Positions 54,285 through 61,597 of a stretch of 64,000 nucleotides of DNA are shown here, piece after piece. The first letter of the stretch is position 1. Every line of letters begins with the position of its first letter. The translations under genes and the position numbers were made by a program. The stretch comes from Chryseobacterium pennae (GTDB lineage Bacteria; Bacteroidota; Bacteroidia; Flavobacteriales; Weeksellaceae): positions 372,001 through 436,000 of the forward strand of contig NZ_QNVT01000001.1 in the NCBI RefSeq assembly GCF_003385515.1. The letters are read 5' to 3'. A model generated the notes under the pieces. It ran no database searches and had not been told where the DNA came from. It was given only the letters and a program-made list of their open reading frames with translations.

Positions 54285-55172
54285 ATGACTTTATTTACCA
54301 ACAACGATAGTTTATTTTCAAATTCTTTGAGTCCTTTTGAGGAAGCAATAGCATATGAACTCCTGTGGACTAAAGATAAAGCCAGTTTCAAATCAATATC
54401 TGAACTGTTTTCAAGTTCACCTAAAGGTAGACCCTCAAGCTTTGTAACTCAAGAAATGATTGAGGACTTTAAAGATACTTTTCGTAAATTATTCTTTAAC
54501 GACAAGCTTGATTATAAATTTAATTTCCTTATTAATTCAACTATAGACTATCCTTTAAAATTAAGGGATGCCAAAGAACCGATTGAAGCCCTGTACTATT
54601 CTGGGAATCTTGATTATATCGATTCTAAATGTATTTCCATTGTGGGAACTCGAAACCCATCCCCTGAAGGCTTAGTTAGAACACGAAAAATAACTAAACT
54701 CCTTGTGAAAGAAGACTTTACTATTGTATCTGGGTTGGCACAAGGAGTAGATACTATGGCACACAAAACAGCTATAGAGAACGGGGGAAGAACCATTTCT
54801 GTAATAGGAACCCCATTAAATCAAGTTTATCCTAAAGAGAATAAGGATTTACAGATATTTATAGCAAAAAATCATTTATTAATAAGTCAAATTCCGTTTT
54901 ACAGATATTCATTACAAAACCCGAAGAGTAATAGATTCTTTTTCCCAGAAAGAAATAAAACTATGTCGGCACTTTCATTAGGAACTATAATTATCGAAGC
55001 AAGTGAAACATCTGGAACATTAACTCAGGCAAGGGCTGCATTACATCAAGGTAGAAAACTATTTATCCTTAATAGTTGCTTTGAAAACAAAAATATAACT
55101 TGGCCAGCAAGATTTGAAAAGATGGGGGCAATTAGAGTGAATGACATTAAAGATATTTTAGATGCAATTTGA
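54285..55172 (+). CDS. SMF/DprA-like Rossmann protein lacking the C-terminal winged helix
   Basis: 295 aa from ATG 54285. The two residues upstream would use a TTG at 54279 and overlap the promoter. The Rossmann core carries IVGTRNPSPEGL near 117-128, IVSGLAQGVDTMAHK near 147-161, and ASETSGTLTQARAALHQGRKLFIL near 244-267, all DprA/SMF blocks. Compared with the chromosomal DprA at 22029, the C-terminal winged helix and the HhH-like N-terminus are missing. It overlaps the phosphoribosyltransferase gene by 11 nt, so the two products are probably made together. The context (defence/mobile island) suggests a role other than transformation. Confidence 0.85.
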   Translation: MTLFTNNDSLFSNSLSPFEEAIAYELLWTKDKASFKSISELFSSSPKGRPSSFVTQEMIEDFKDTFRKLFFNDKLDYKFNFLINSTIDYPLKLRDAKEPIEALYYSGNLDYIDSKCISIVGTRNPSPEGLVRTRKITKLLVKEDFTIVSGLAQGVDTMAHKTAIENGGRTISVIGTPLNQVYPKENKDLQIFIAKNHLLISQIPFYRYSLQNPKSNRFFFPERNKTMSALSLGTIIIEASETSGTLTQARAALHQGRKLFILNSCFENKNITWPARFEKMGAIRVNDIKDILDAI

Positions 55173-55833
55173 CATGGCAAATCCACAGTCTATCGATGAG
55201 CTTATCCTAAGTGATTATCATTACCTTGATGAAGAAGATAAATGCTTCTTCTTCCATGTTTATCTTGCTAACAAAGGTTATGCATTTAATGAGTACAATC
55301 AATTAATTGGCAATTTTAAAAAGAAATTAGATAGAAAAGGTCAATTTGATTGGAAATATAAACAGCAAGCAATAAAAAAAGTTGCTTCAATTTTAAGAGG
55401 AACTCTGGAAACAATACAAACACCAGTAACAGTAATACCAATTCCTCCATCATTATGTAAAACCGATGCAATGTATGATGATAGGATGCTAAAAGCTTTA
55501 CAACTAGCATCAGCAGGATTAAAAAACATTATTGTAAGAGATATTATTTCAATTGAGGAAAACAGGGAAGCTTCACATACTAATGGTAAAAAGCCAAGAT
55601 TATCACCTCAACAGTTACAACAATTATTGACATTAGAAGACAATCCACATATCAATACAAAAAATGTAATATTAGTTGATGATGTTATTACAACTGGCTC
55701 TCAATTTAAAGCCTGTAAAGGTTTATTACTTCAGGAGTATGATAACATTGACATAACAGGGCTTTTTATAGCACGAACACAACATGATGACTTCTCAGAT
55801 TTTGATGATGAAGATTTAGATTGGTTAATGTAG
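55162..55833 (+). CDS. Phosphoribosyltransferase-like protein coupled to the DprA-like gene
   Basis: 223 aa from ATG 55162, which overlaps the DprA-like stop. A second ATG at 55174 would give 219 aa. The PRPP-binding motif VILVDDVITTGS lies at about residues 169-180. TVIPIPPSLCKTDAMYDDRM near 90-109 resembles the substrate loop of ComF/amidophosphoribosyltransferase-like proteins. Two helical segments precede the domain (about 1-85). A ComF-like PRTase next to an SMF domain hints at a nucleotide- or ssDNA-linked function, but the substrate is unknown. Confidence 0.82.
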   Translation: MQFDMANPQSIDELILSDYHYLDEEDKCFFFHVYLANKGYAFNEYNQLIGNFKKKLDRKGQFDWKYKQQAIKKVASILRGTLETIQTPVTVIPIPPSLCKTDAMYDDRMLKALQLASAGLKNIIVRDIISIEENREASHTNGKKPRLSPQQLQQLLTLEDNPHINTKNVILVDDVITTGSQFKACKGLLLQEYDNIDITGLFIARTQHDDFSDFDDEDLDWLM

Positions 55834-56017
55834 CATCCTTATTGATTTATATTATTCAGCATTCGTCATAACTATATCAATAGAATAGCTATATCAACAG
55901 CAACCCCACCCTACTTTTAATTTCTTTAAGTACCCCCCTCCTAATAAATCTATATTTTATATCAGCTTTTTCCAAAGCTGGTTTTCACAAATTTTTTAAG
56001 ATATATTTTTTTGCAAA

Positions 56018-56051
56018 GTATCAAATTTAGACTAAAGTCTAAACGTGATAC
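56018..56051. repeat. 34-bp imperfect dyad upstream of ardA
   Basis: Half-sites GTATCA..TTTAGACT and AGTCTAAA..TGATAC are reverse complements (14 of 16 positions per arm) around a central AA. Only the two dinucleotide steps AA and CG break the symmetry. The size and central dinucleotide resemble crossover or resolution sites of small serine recombinases, and such an enzyme is encoded 800 bp downstream. It could equally be an operator. Confidence 0.6.
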
Positions 56052-56116
56052 AATAAAAGTTTGTTAATAACATGGTATAAAAGTTATAAAATGTACTAAA
56101 AATACCTATTCTAAAT

Positions 56117-56147
56117 TTGGTACATCAAAAAAAATATTGTATATTTG
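56117..56147 (+). promoter_or_regulatory. Promoter for ardA
   Basis: TTG (56117-56119) is followed after 20 nt by TATATTTG (56140-56147), a strong match to the consensus. A second -7-like TAAATTTG lies at 56112-56119. Confidence 0.7.
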
Positions 56148-56160
56148 AATTAATAAAAAA

Positions 56161-56189
56161 GCCTTGAAGTGTTGGAAGCACGACAAGGC
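56161..56189 (+). promoter_or_regulatory. Hairpin in the ardA leader
   Basis: GCCTTG pairs with CAAGGC, with an inner GTG/CAC pairing, just downstream of the predicted start site. It lies about 40 nt before ATG 56229 and may affect stability or translation of the ardA message. Confidence 0.5.
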
Positions 56190-56228
56190 ATATCAATAAA
56201 TTTTAACTCTTACTTAAAATTATCGACT

Positions 56229-56771
56229 ATGGCAAATTTACAAAATTGTCTTGACAACTGCTCACTTTACTGTGGCACTTATGCAAAGTACAACAATGGG
56301 AGCATCTTTGGAGAGTGGCTAAATCTCTCTGACTACTCAGATTACAACGAGCTTTACGAGGCTATGAAAGAACTTCACAACGATGAAGAAGAACCCGAAT
56401 TTATGTTTCAGGATTATGAAGCCCCTAAATTCTTTATCAATCAGGGGTTAATAAGTGAATGTCACATTTCAAATGACATTTACGAAATTGCAGAGAAAAT
56501 AAACGATTCAGGCTTAGAATTTGAAATCATTGAAGCCTATGTAGATTGTAGAGGTAACTACAATCAAGACATACAGGGACTTTTATATGAAGTTTCAGAG
56601 TCTTATTCTGGTGAGTATAATTCTGATGAAGACTTTGTACAGGAAATGTTAGAACAAGATGGCAGCATTCCCGAAAATCTGCCCTCATACATCTTCATAG
56701 ACTGGCAGAAAACAGCATATAATTTCATGTTTGACTATTCATGTTCAAATGGTCATTATTTCAGAAATTAA
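56229..56771 (+). CDS. ardA: Antirestriction protein ArdA
   Basis: 180 aa from ATG 56229 (MANLQNCLDNCSLYCGTYAKYNNG). An earlier in-frame start at 56169 would sit in the leader hairpin and is rejected. ArdA mimics the bend and charge of B-form DNA and blocks type I restriction enzymes. The family blocks YCGTYAKYNNGSIFGEWLNLSDYSDYNELYEAMKELH and EEPEFMFQDYEAP are clear, and the protein is strongly acidic. It is expected early during entry of mobile DNA. It is followed by a terminator-like hairpin and then the recombinase gene. Confidence 0.93.
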   Translation: MANLQNCLDNCSLYCGTYAKYNNGSIFGEWLNLSDYSDYNELYEAMKELHNDEEEPEFMFQDYEAPKFFINQGLISECHISNDIYEIAEKINDSGLEFEIIEAYVDCRGNYNQDIQGLLYEVSESYSGEYNSDEDFVQEMLEQDGSIPENLPSYIFIDWQKTAYNFMFDYSCSNGHYFRN

Positions 56772-56781
56772 TAACAACCCT

Positions 56782-56804
56782 GCACCCTGTCATCAGGGTG
56801 CTTT
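56782..56804 (+). terminator. Terminator-like hairpin between ardA and the recombinase gene
   Basis: GCACCCTG pairs perfectly with CAGGGTGC around TCAT, followed by TTTATA. The T-run is short, so it may only partly terminate and allow some read-through into the recombinase gene. Confidence 0.65.
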
Positions 56805-56817
56805 ATACCATAATCAA

Positions 56818-57414
56818 ATGAAAGCAAGATATATTAGAGTTTCTACTGGAAACCAGAATACAGCAAGACAATTACAGAAAAGCCACCCTAATGAAAAACT
56901 TTACATTGACATCATTAGTGGGGCTACACCATTCAGCCAAAGACCAGAGGGAAAAAAGATGCTTGAAGACATAGAAGCTGGTTTAATAGATTACATAACT
57001 GTAAATTCAATTGACCGATTAGGACGAAATCTCTTTGACATTCTCAGTACCTTGGAACTTCTAAATGACAAAAAAATTATTTTGAAAGTCGATAACTTGG
57101 GCATTGAAAGCTTAGTTAATGGTAAGATAAATTCAGCTTTTAGACTAATCATTTCAGTGATGGCAAATATAGCCCAGATGGAACGAGAAACCTTACTGGA
57201 AAGGCAACAAGAGGGCATAAAACTTGCCATAGCTAAAGGTGTTTACAAAGGTAGGGTAAAAGGTTCGGTTGAAAGTAATGAACAGGTTTTAGATAAGTAT
57301 AAAGATGTTGTGAAGTATCTAAAGAAAGGACAATCTTTGAGAGATACTGCCAAGCTATGCAACGTTAGCTTAGGAACAGTTCAAAAGGTAAAACAAATTT
57401 TAAAGAAAAATTAA
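56818..57414 (+). CDS. Small serine recombinase (resolvase/invertase family)
   Basis: 198 aa from ATG 56818, giving MKARYIRVSTGNQNTARQL. The longer frame to 56731 would overlap ardA and the hairpin and is rejected. The catalytic Ser9 lies in RVST, and SIDRLGRN near 61-68 and the helix E region ANIAQMERETLLERQQEGI near 112-130 are typical. A C-terminal HTH (about 155-195, SLRDTAKLCNVSLGTVQKVKQIL) binds DNA. Its size matches resolvases and Hin-type invertases, not large integrases. The stop overlaps the next ATG by one base (TAATG). Confidence 0.92.
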   Translation: MKARYIRVSTGNQNTARQLQKSHPNEKLYIDIISGATPFSQRPEGKKMLEDIEAGLIDYITVNSIDRLGRNLFDILSTLELLNDKKIILKVDNLGIESLVNGKINSAFRLIISVMANIAQMERETLLERQQEGIKLAIAKGVYKGRVKGSVESNEQVLDKYKDVVKYLKKGQSLRDTAKLCNVSLGTVQKVKQILKKN

Positions 57415-59264
57415 TGAGAGAGAATACCATACCTAAAGCATTATCTAAGTATGAATTAACACTCCTAATTCCCGAAACTATTAATATTGAGGAACTTATT
57501 AAAGCTGCTATTTTGTATTCTGTTGAAATAGAAACAACAAAGCTATTGTCTTTGTTGAGTTTAATCACCACTGAATTAACATCTTACAACTATGAAAAGG
57601 AAATACATGTAACACACAATAAGACAAACATTCACAGTGATGAGCTAAAAAAGTGCTGTGGAAATAATTACAAAGTTTACATTAATTTTTTGTTAAAATC
57701 TGATGTGCTGGCAACAAGAAGTCCATTCAATCCCAAAGCTAAAGGACAAAGCTTCGGCTACGGCTTTTCTAATTCTCATGCATTCCGAAGGCTAAAAATA
57801 ACCGTATTAGATTATCCAAAGCCAATAAATTATGATAAAAATTTCGATTCCTATGTAAAAAACTACGAAAAAATCTTGTACAATCTCTTTGATAGAACCA
57901 AGTTTTCCATAGATTTCAATCTTGCAGAGGAAAATTTATTCAATAAATATCTAGAACACTTCACTTTTCCACTTAACTCGAAAGATAAATCCAAGTGGAG
58001 AAGATATTCAGCATATCACGGTGCTTTAAAACAATTGGTGATGTTCCTTAATGGTGAGCATACATTCATTCGAAAAACTAAGCAATCAGAAAGAAAACCA
58101 TCAGGCAGATTTTATTCTCCTTTAACTTCTTTAAACAAAATTACACGAAGCTTATTGTACTACGAAGGCAAAAAGTTACAGCAATTGGATGTAAAAAATA
58201 TGTTTCCATATTTGCTATCACAGTATTTACCCAAAATAGCCATTCTAGATTCACAAAGAGTTGAAAGGTTACAAAATTGTCCAGCATTTAAGGCTAAATA
58301 TAAATTAAATGCCGTCCCTTACAAAGCTAACCAATGGCTAGAACAGCATCTTAAAGAAAGGTATGGAACTTTATTACTACCCAAACCAATATTAGGGGTT
58401 ACAAACGGGAGATTAGTTCAGCAAGGCTCTAACAAATACTTTTCTTTAGATAAACCTAAAAATTTGTTTCAGTATAGTGATAGCCACTTCCAGCAGTTTA
58501 ATAAAAAGTTTTATTCCAATTTCCTTCCCAATAATTCACAAACGGGGAATTGGAATCATAATGATTGGAAATCGAAAAGGGAAAGTAAACCCCAAAGATA
58601 CACCAACCTCAATAGCTACAACCAAACTAAAGGGTTATATGGTAATTCCCATTTAGGTACAACTTATACTGAAACCCATAAAGGCTCAAACGTTTCAGGA
58701 AAAGTAAACCCTGCACCAGTGGATTACTCTAACTATATCTCGACCAAAGCTCTTGAAAACCTCATGAATAAAGAAATTTCCAAGTTTAACACACTCACTA
58801 CAGAGGGATTTGTTTATGACTACTTTATTACCCCTTTTAAGAGTAAAATTCATATAGTCGAATGGGCTTTGAAGTATCAAAGTTTGTTTAATACTGAGTA
58901 CAACTACCTACATGAACAAGACAGAGATTTAGCAAAAAAACTTTTGATTTCCATGCTGTATGCTCAAAACAATCACTACAGAAAAGAGCAGGAAGTTTTT
59001 AAATCAGAATTCCCAATCCTGTATGATTTAATACGGGAGAAGAAAAAAGGGAATCACAAAATTATAACTCACGAGTTATTCGATTTAGAGGCTGAAATCA
59101 TTATTGATACGGTTGCAAGAGACTTGATAAAGAAAAAGATTCCAACGTTTACAATACATGATTGCATTGTTGTACAAGAGGAAAACATAGAAGTTTCAAA
59201 GTTAAAACTAAAAGATGTATTTATTTCAAGGTTTGGGAATTGTCCCCAAATTAAGTTGGAATAA
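57414..59264 (+). CDS. Putative family-A-polymerase-like protein, translationally coupled to the recombinase
   Basis: 616 aa. Two motifs suggest a polymerase palm: motif A-like QQLDVKNMFPYLL with Asp259, and motif C-like TIHDCIVVQEE with His582-Asp583. A basic GRFYSPLTSLNKITRSLL (231-248) precedes motif A, and a helix near residue 505 (AKKLLISMLYAQNN) resembles motif B. No 3'-5' exonuclease motifs are evident. About 115 residues between 300 and 480 are rich in Asn, Ser and Gly and may be disordered. Proteins with this motif pair occur on Bacteroidetes plasmids and phages and are commonly annotated as hypothetical, which is recollection. Role in element replication is inference. Confidence 0.65.
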   Translation: MRENTIPKALSKYELTLLIPETINIEELIKAAILYSVEIETTKLLSLLSLITTELTSYNYEKEIHVTHNKTNIHSDELKKCCGNNYKVYINFLLKSDVLATRSPFNPKAKGQSFGYGFSNSHAFRRLKITVLDYPKPINYDKNFDSYVKNYEKILYNLFDRTKFSIDFNLAEENLFNKYLEHFTFPLNSKDKSKWRRYSAYHGALKQLVMFLNGEHTFIRKTKQSERKPSGRFYSPLTSLNKITRSLLYYEGKKLQQLDVKNMFPYLLSQYLPKIAILDSQRVERLQNCPAFKAKYKLNAVPYKANQWLEQHLKERYGTLLLPKPILGVTNGRLVQQGSNKYFSLDKPKNLFQYSDSHFQQFNKKFYSNFLPNNSQTGNWNHNDWKSKRESKPQRYTNLNSYNQTKGLYGNSHLGTTYTETHKGSNVSGKVNPAPVDYSNYISTKALENLMNKEISKFNTLTTEGFVYDYFITPFKSKIHIVEWALKYQSLFNTEYNYLHEQDRDLAKKLLISMLYAQNNHYRKEQEVFKSEFPILYDLIREKKKGNHKIITHELFDLEAEIIIDTVARDLIKKKIPTFTIHDCIVVQEENIEVSKLKLKDVFISRFGNCPQIKLE

Positions 59265-59335
59265 TTTATGTTAACGAATAGTAAGGGTACTTAACATTCT
59301 GGAACAAAACAAAAGCTATTTTACAAAAAATAGAA

Positions 59336-59367
59336 TTGAAAGATTCAAATTGAAATTAATATCTTTG
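59336..59367 (+). promoter_or_regulatory. Promoter for the structured RNA
   Basis: TTG (59336-59338) is followed after 21 nt by TATCTTTG (59360-59367). Transcription would begin near 59372, upstream of a predicted structured RNA and with no credible coding frame following. Confidence 0.6.
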
Positions 59368-59371
59368 CTAC

Positions 59372-59568
59372 TTACTTCAACGAAAAAAGTGTAAACGTTG
59401 CTTTTTTGTTATAGAGAATCGGCAAAATTCAAAATAATGACACAAAAATGCAAACAGTTATCACCTTGTCTCATAGGGCAAGGGGAAAGAACCTGTTTTG
59501 TATGTGTCATGGGCTTTGCCGAGCCTTCTATAACTGTAAAGCATGGATTCAATCTCCTTGCTTTTTTT
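59372..59568 (+). ncRNA. Candidate structured non-coding RNA, about 195 nt, with intrinsic terminator
   Basis: Nested complementary segments support one long rod-like fold. GTTATAGA (59408-59415) pairs with TCTATAAC (59527-59534). TCGGCAAA (59419-59426) pairs with TTTGCCGA (59515-59522). ATGACACA (59437-59444) pairs with TGTGTCAT (59503-59510). AAACAG (59452-59457) pairs with CTGTTT (59493-59498). CCTTG (59464-59468) pairs with CAAGG (59479-59483). A terminator follows: AAAGCATGGA with TCCTTGCTTT (one mismatch), then TTTT at 59565-59568. The only frame, 59398-59583, is Cys-rich and unlike local proteins. The fold recalls rod-like RNAs such as 6S, but no family match is claimed. Confidence 0.7.
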
Positions 59569-59609
59569 GTTGCTTATAATTAAAAATTATGAACAATAAA
59601 ATTCAATTT

Positions 59610-60014
59610 ATGAAACATTTATTTCTTGCAGTCTTAATGGCTGTTTCTCTCGTAAGCTGTTCTGGTAACGATGATACCACAACACCACAACAAAACAATC
59701 CTGTACAAAATCAATATTTTTCACCTCCTGCATGGATTCAAGGAAGCTGGAAAATCACAGGAAGTGCAAATCCTTACTTTAAATTTTCTTCGGATGACTT
59801 CATTCTGGTAACTCCTTATACTAGCTATAAAGCTGTTTTAACTCAGACGGCAGCTACGGGGCAACCTGCTAAGGTGGTAGAACAAACTTCTGACTATTAT
59901 TATGAATTCACAATAACAGCAGGTGCTTCTTCTGGACAGTATAAGTTTAAGAAAATTAGTGATACAAGGATTCAATGGGTTGGTAGTACTCCTTTCTTTT
60001 TGGATAAAGAATAA
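59610..60014 (+). CDS. Small lipoprotein, function unknown
   Basis: 134 aa from ATG 59610 (MKHLFLAVLMAVSLVSCSG). An alternative ATG at 59589 adds seven residues. The lipobox VSLVSC puts the lipidated Cys at about residue 17. The mature part is a Thr/Gln-rich linker (DDTTTPQQNNPVQNQ) followed by a beta-rich domain with SPPAWIQGSWKITGSANPYFKFSSDDF, a pattern shared with small lipocalin-like lipoproteins of Flavobacteriia. Function is unknown. It follows the structured RNA and precedes a membrane-protein gene by 21 nt. Confidence 0.72.
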   Translation: MKHLFLAVLMAVSLVSCSGNDDTTTPQQNNPVQNQYFSPPAWIQGSWKITGSANPYFKFSSDDFILVTPYTSYKAVLTQTAATGQPAKVVEQTSDYYYEFTITAGASSGQYKFKKISDTRIQWVGSTPFFLDKE

Positions 60015-60035
60015 ACAACTTTAAGATTAATTAAT

Positions 60036-60611
60036 ATGAAAAAAATATTACTTCCCTTAGTTTTGTTTACAATCCTTGCTAAAGCCCAAACACAACAGGA
60101 TTACTACAATTCCAATCCTTCTAGTATAGACCCCATAATTGGGATGAAAGAGACTCAAAGTGAGAGTGTAAGGGCTGTTGATGAGATTTTGAAAAACAGT
60201 AAACCAAGTAAAATAGGTCAAAAGTTAGAAAAATCTCAGAAAATGGTTGAAAATCTTGAAGTAGCAAAGTTTGAAGATGTCTACCAACCTGCACCAGCTC
60301 CTGAAAATAGAAACTCCAATCAGGCTGAAAATGCACAATCCAGCACTCAAAACAGTGATGTTGACCCATTCAGTTCCCCAGAGGATAACTCACCCTCTTT
60401 TCAAGGTGAAAAAGTTGATGTAGACCAGTATTACAATCAGCAACCAGATGGGAGTTACATTAAAAAAAATAGTGGTTACCAAAAACCCATCAACCAGAAC
60501 AATGATAACACTGTTTTAATAGTTGTTATCCTAATTGTTGGTGCTGGAATTATTGGTGCTATTGTAACTAATAAACAGAAAAATACAAATAACAGCCATG
60601 ATAGGGAATAG
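60036..60611 (+). CDS. Secreted/membrane protein with C-terminal transmembrane helix, function unknown
   Basis: 191 aa. A signal peptide (MKKILLPLVLFTILAKAQ) is followed by a Gln/Asn/Ser-rich segment (about 20-160) and one hydrophobic helix near residues 164-184 (VLIVVILIVGAGIIGAIVT) with a short basic tail. No motif is recognised. The gene overlaps the next one by 14 nt, which suggests coordinated translation. Confidence 0.65.
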   Translation: MKKILLPLVLFTILAKAQTQQDYYNSNPSSIDPIIGMKETQSESVRAVDEILKNSKPSKIGQKLEKSQKMVENLEVAKFEDVYQPAPAPENRNSNQAENAQSSTQNSDVDPFSSPEDNSPSFQGEKVDVDQYYNQQPDGSYIKKNSGYQKPINQNNDNTVLIVVILIVGAGIIGAIVTNKQKNTNNSHDRE

Positions 60612-61413
60612 ATTTTATGACAAAATCCATAACTGGCTACTTCCAGTGCCAGAACAGCAGTGTGATGTTTTCCCTCCTTTACATCGTTATCAGACACCAT
60701 TTCAAAAACTTATACTAGATTATTTGGCTTGGAACGGGATTGATAAAAAGGGAAATGTAACCAGTAATAGGGTTTATCCAACTCGTATGGAAATTCTGGA
60801 AGTTAAGAGCACATTAAGAAAATGTGGTTTTTCAACTGGTGATATTGAAAAACTGATAGTTTTAGAGTTTCTGGAAATGAAGAGAAATATCCCTGATTTA
60901 GATTCAGAAATATTCATCTCTATTTTTGAAGACAGCTACTGCAATCTAAAACTTGCCAAATTTGCCACTTTAGAGGCTCAAAAATCGAATGAAATCACAA
61001 AAGAACACTACGATACCACAAAGAGATTTTTAATCGAAATTCAAGCTTGTTTAGAGGTAGAGTATTTAAGAACTAGAATTGAGTGTAATTTTACTGAAAT
61101 TGGAAGTTGGAATAATCCTACCAGAGTAGAGGAATTTGTAACTCCTTTTGCAAAGCTACAATTAAATTGTAACAAATCAGCTAAATTCAGTATTAATTAT
61201 TTTATAAATCCTCACATTAAAGAACTTATAGGGGAAGCTCTGGGGAATACTCTGGAAAAAAGATTCAATGAGTTAGCCACTGGGGAATTTAAACACTTGG
61301 TAAAAATGACTCCACTGAATAGGAGATATGACAGGTATTTTGAGGATTTGTTGAGATGTACCCGTACATTCCCAAATTACAAAGCTGTTATTACTGATAA
61401 AAATTCTTTATAA
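60598..61413 (+). CDS. Soluble mostly helical protein, function unknown
   Basis: 271 aa, overlapping the upstream gene by 14 nt. No signal peptide or membrane helix is evident. Blocks such as RYQTPFQKLILDYLAWNGIDKKGN near residues 30-53 and TKEHYDTTKRFLIEIQACLEVEYLRTRIECNF near 137-168 look helical, with several Cys residues. No family is recognised. It is the third gene of a three-gene set of unknown proteins between the structured RNA and the RHS cluster, and a terminator lies about 45 nt downstream. Confidence 0.7.
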   Translation: MIGNRFYDKIHNWLLPVPEQQCDVFPPLHRYQTPFQKLILDYLAWNGIDKKGNVTSNRVYPTRMEILEVKSTLRKCGFSTGDIEKLIVLEFLEMKRNIPDLDSEIFISIFEDSYCNLKLAKFATLEAQKSNEITKEHYDTTKRFLIEIQACLEVEYLRTRIECNFTEIGSWNNPTRVEEFVTPFAKLQLNCNKSAKFSINYFINPHIKELIGEALGNTLEKRFNELATGEFKHLVKMTPLNRRYDRYFEDLLRCTRTFPNYKAVITDKNSL

Positions 61414-61458
61414 ATTAAACAACAAGTGTAAACCTTTAACGAGGTTTTAGAAAATAGT

Positions 61459-61488
61459 AATCCCCTCAATTTTCAGAGGGGATTTTGC
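61459..61488 (+). terminator. Intrinsic terminator after the 271-aa gene
   Basis: AATCCCCTC pairs with GAGGGGATT around an 8-nt loop, followed by TTTG. Confidence 0.75.
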
Positions 61489-61597
61489 TTTGCCATATAT
61501 ATAGATAACACAGGATTGGATTATTTTACATGTTAAATCACTGATTGACAGTGAATTACTTAAACCAAATGGCAGATTGAGTTTTAGGGGTAAAAAA

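Noticed and set aside
56731..56817. A longer recombinase starting at 56731
   Set aside because: It would overlap ardA and the hairpin, and the conserved N-terminus begins at MKARYIRVS.
59398..59583. A 61-codon plus-strand frame in the structured RNA region
   Set aside because: It is Cys-rich and compositionally odd, it spans the entire rod-like helix set, and its end lies beyond the terminator. RNA structure explains the sequence better than protein coding.
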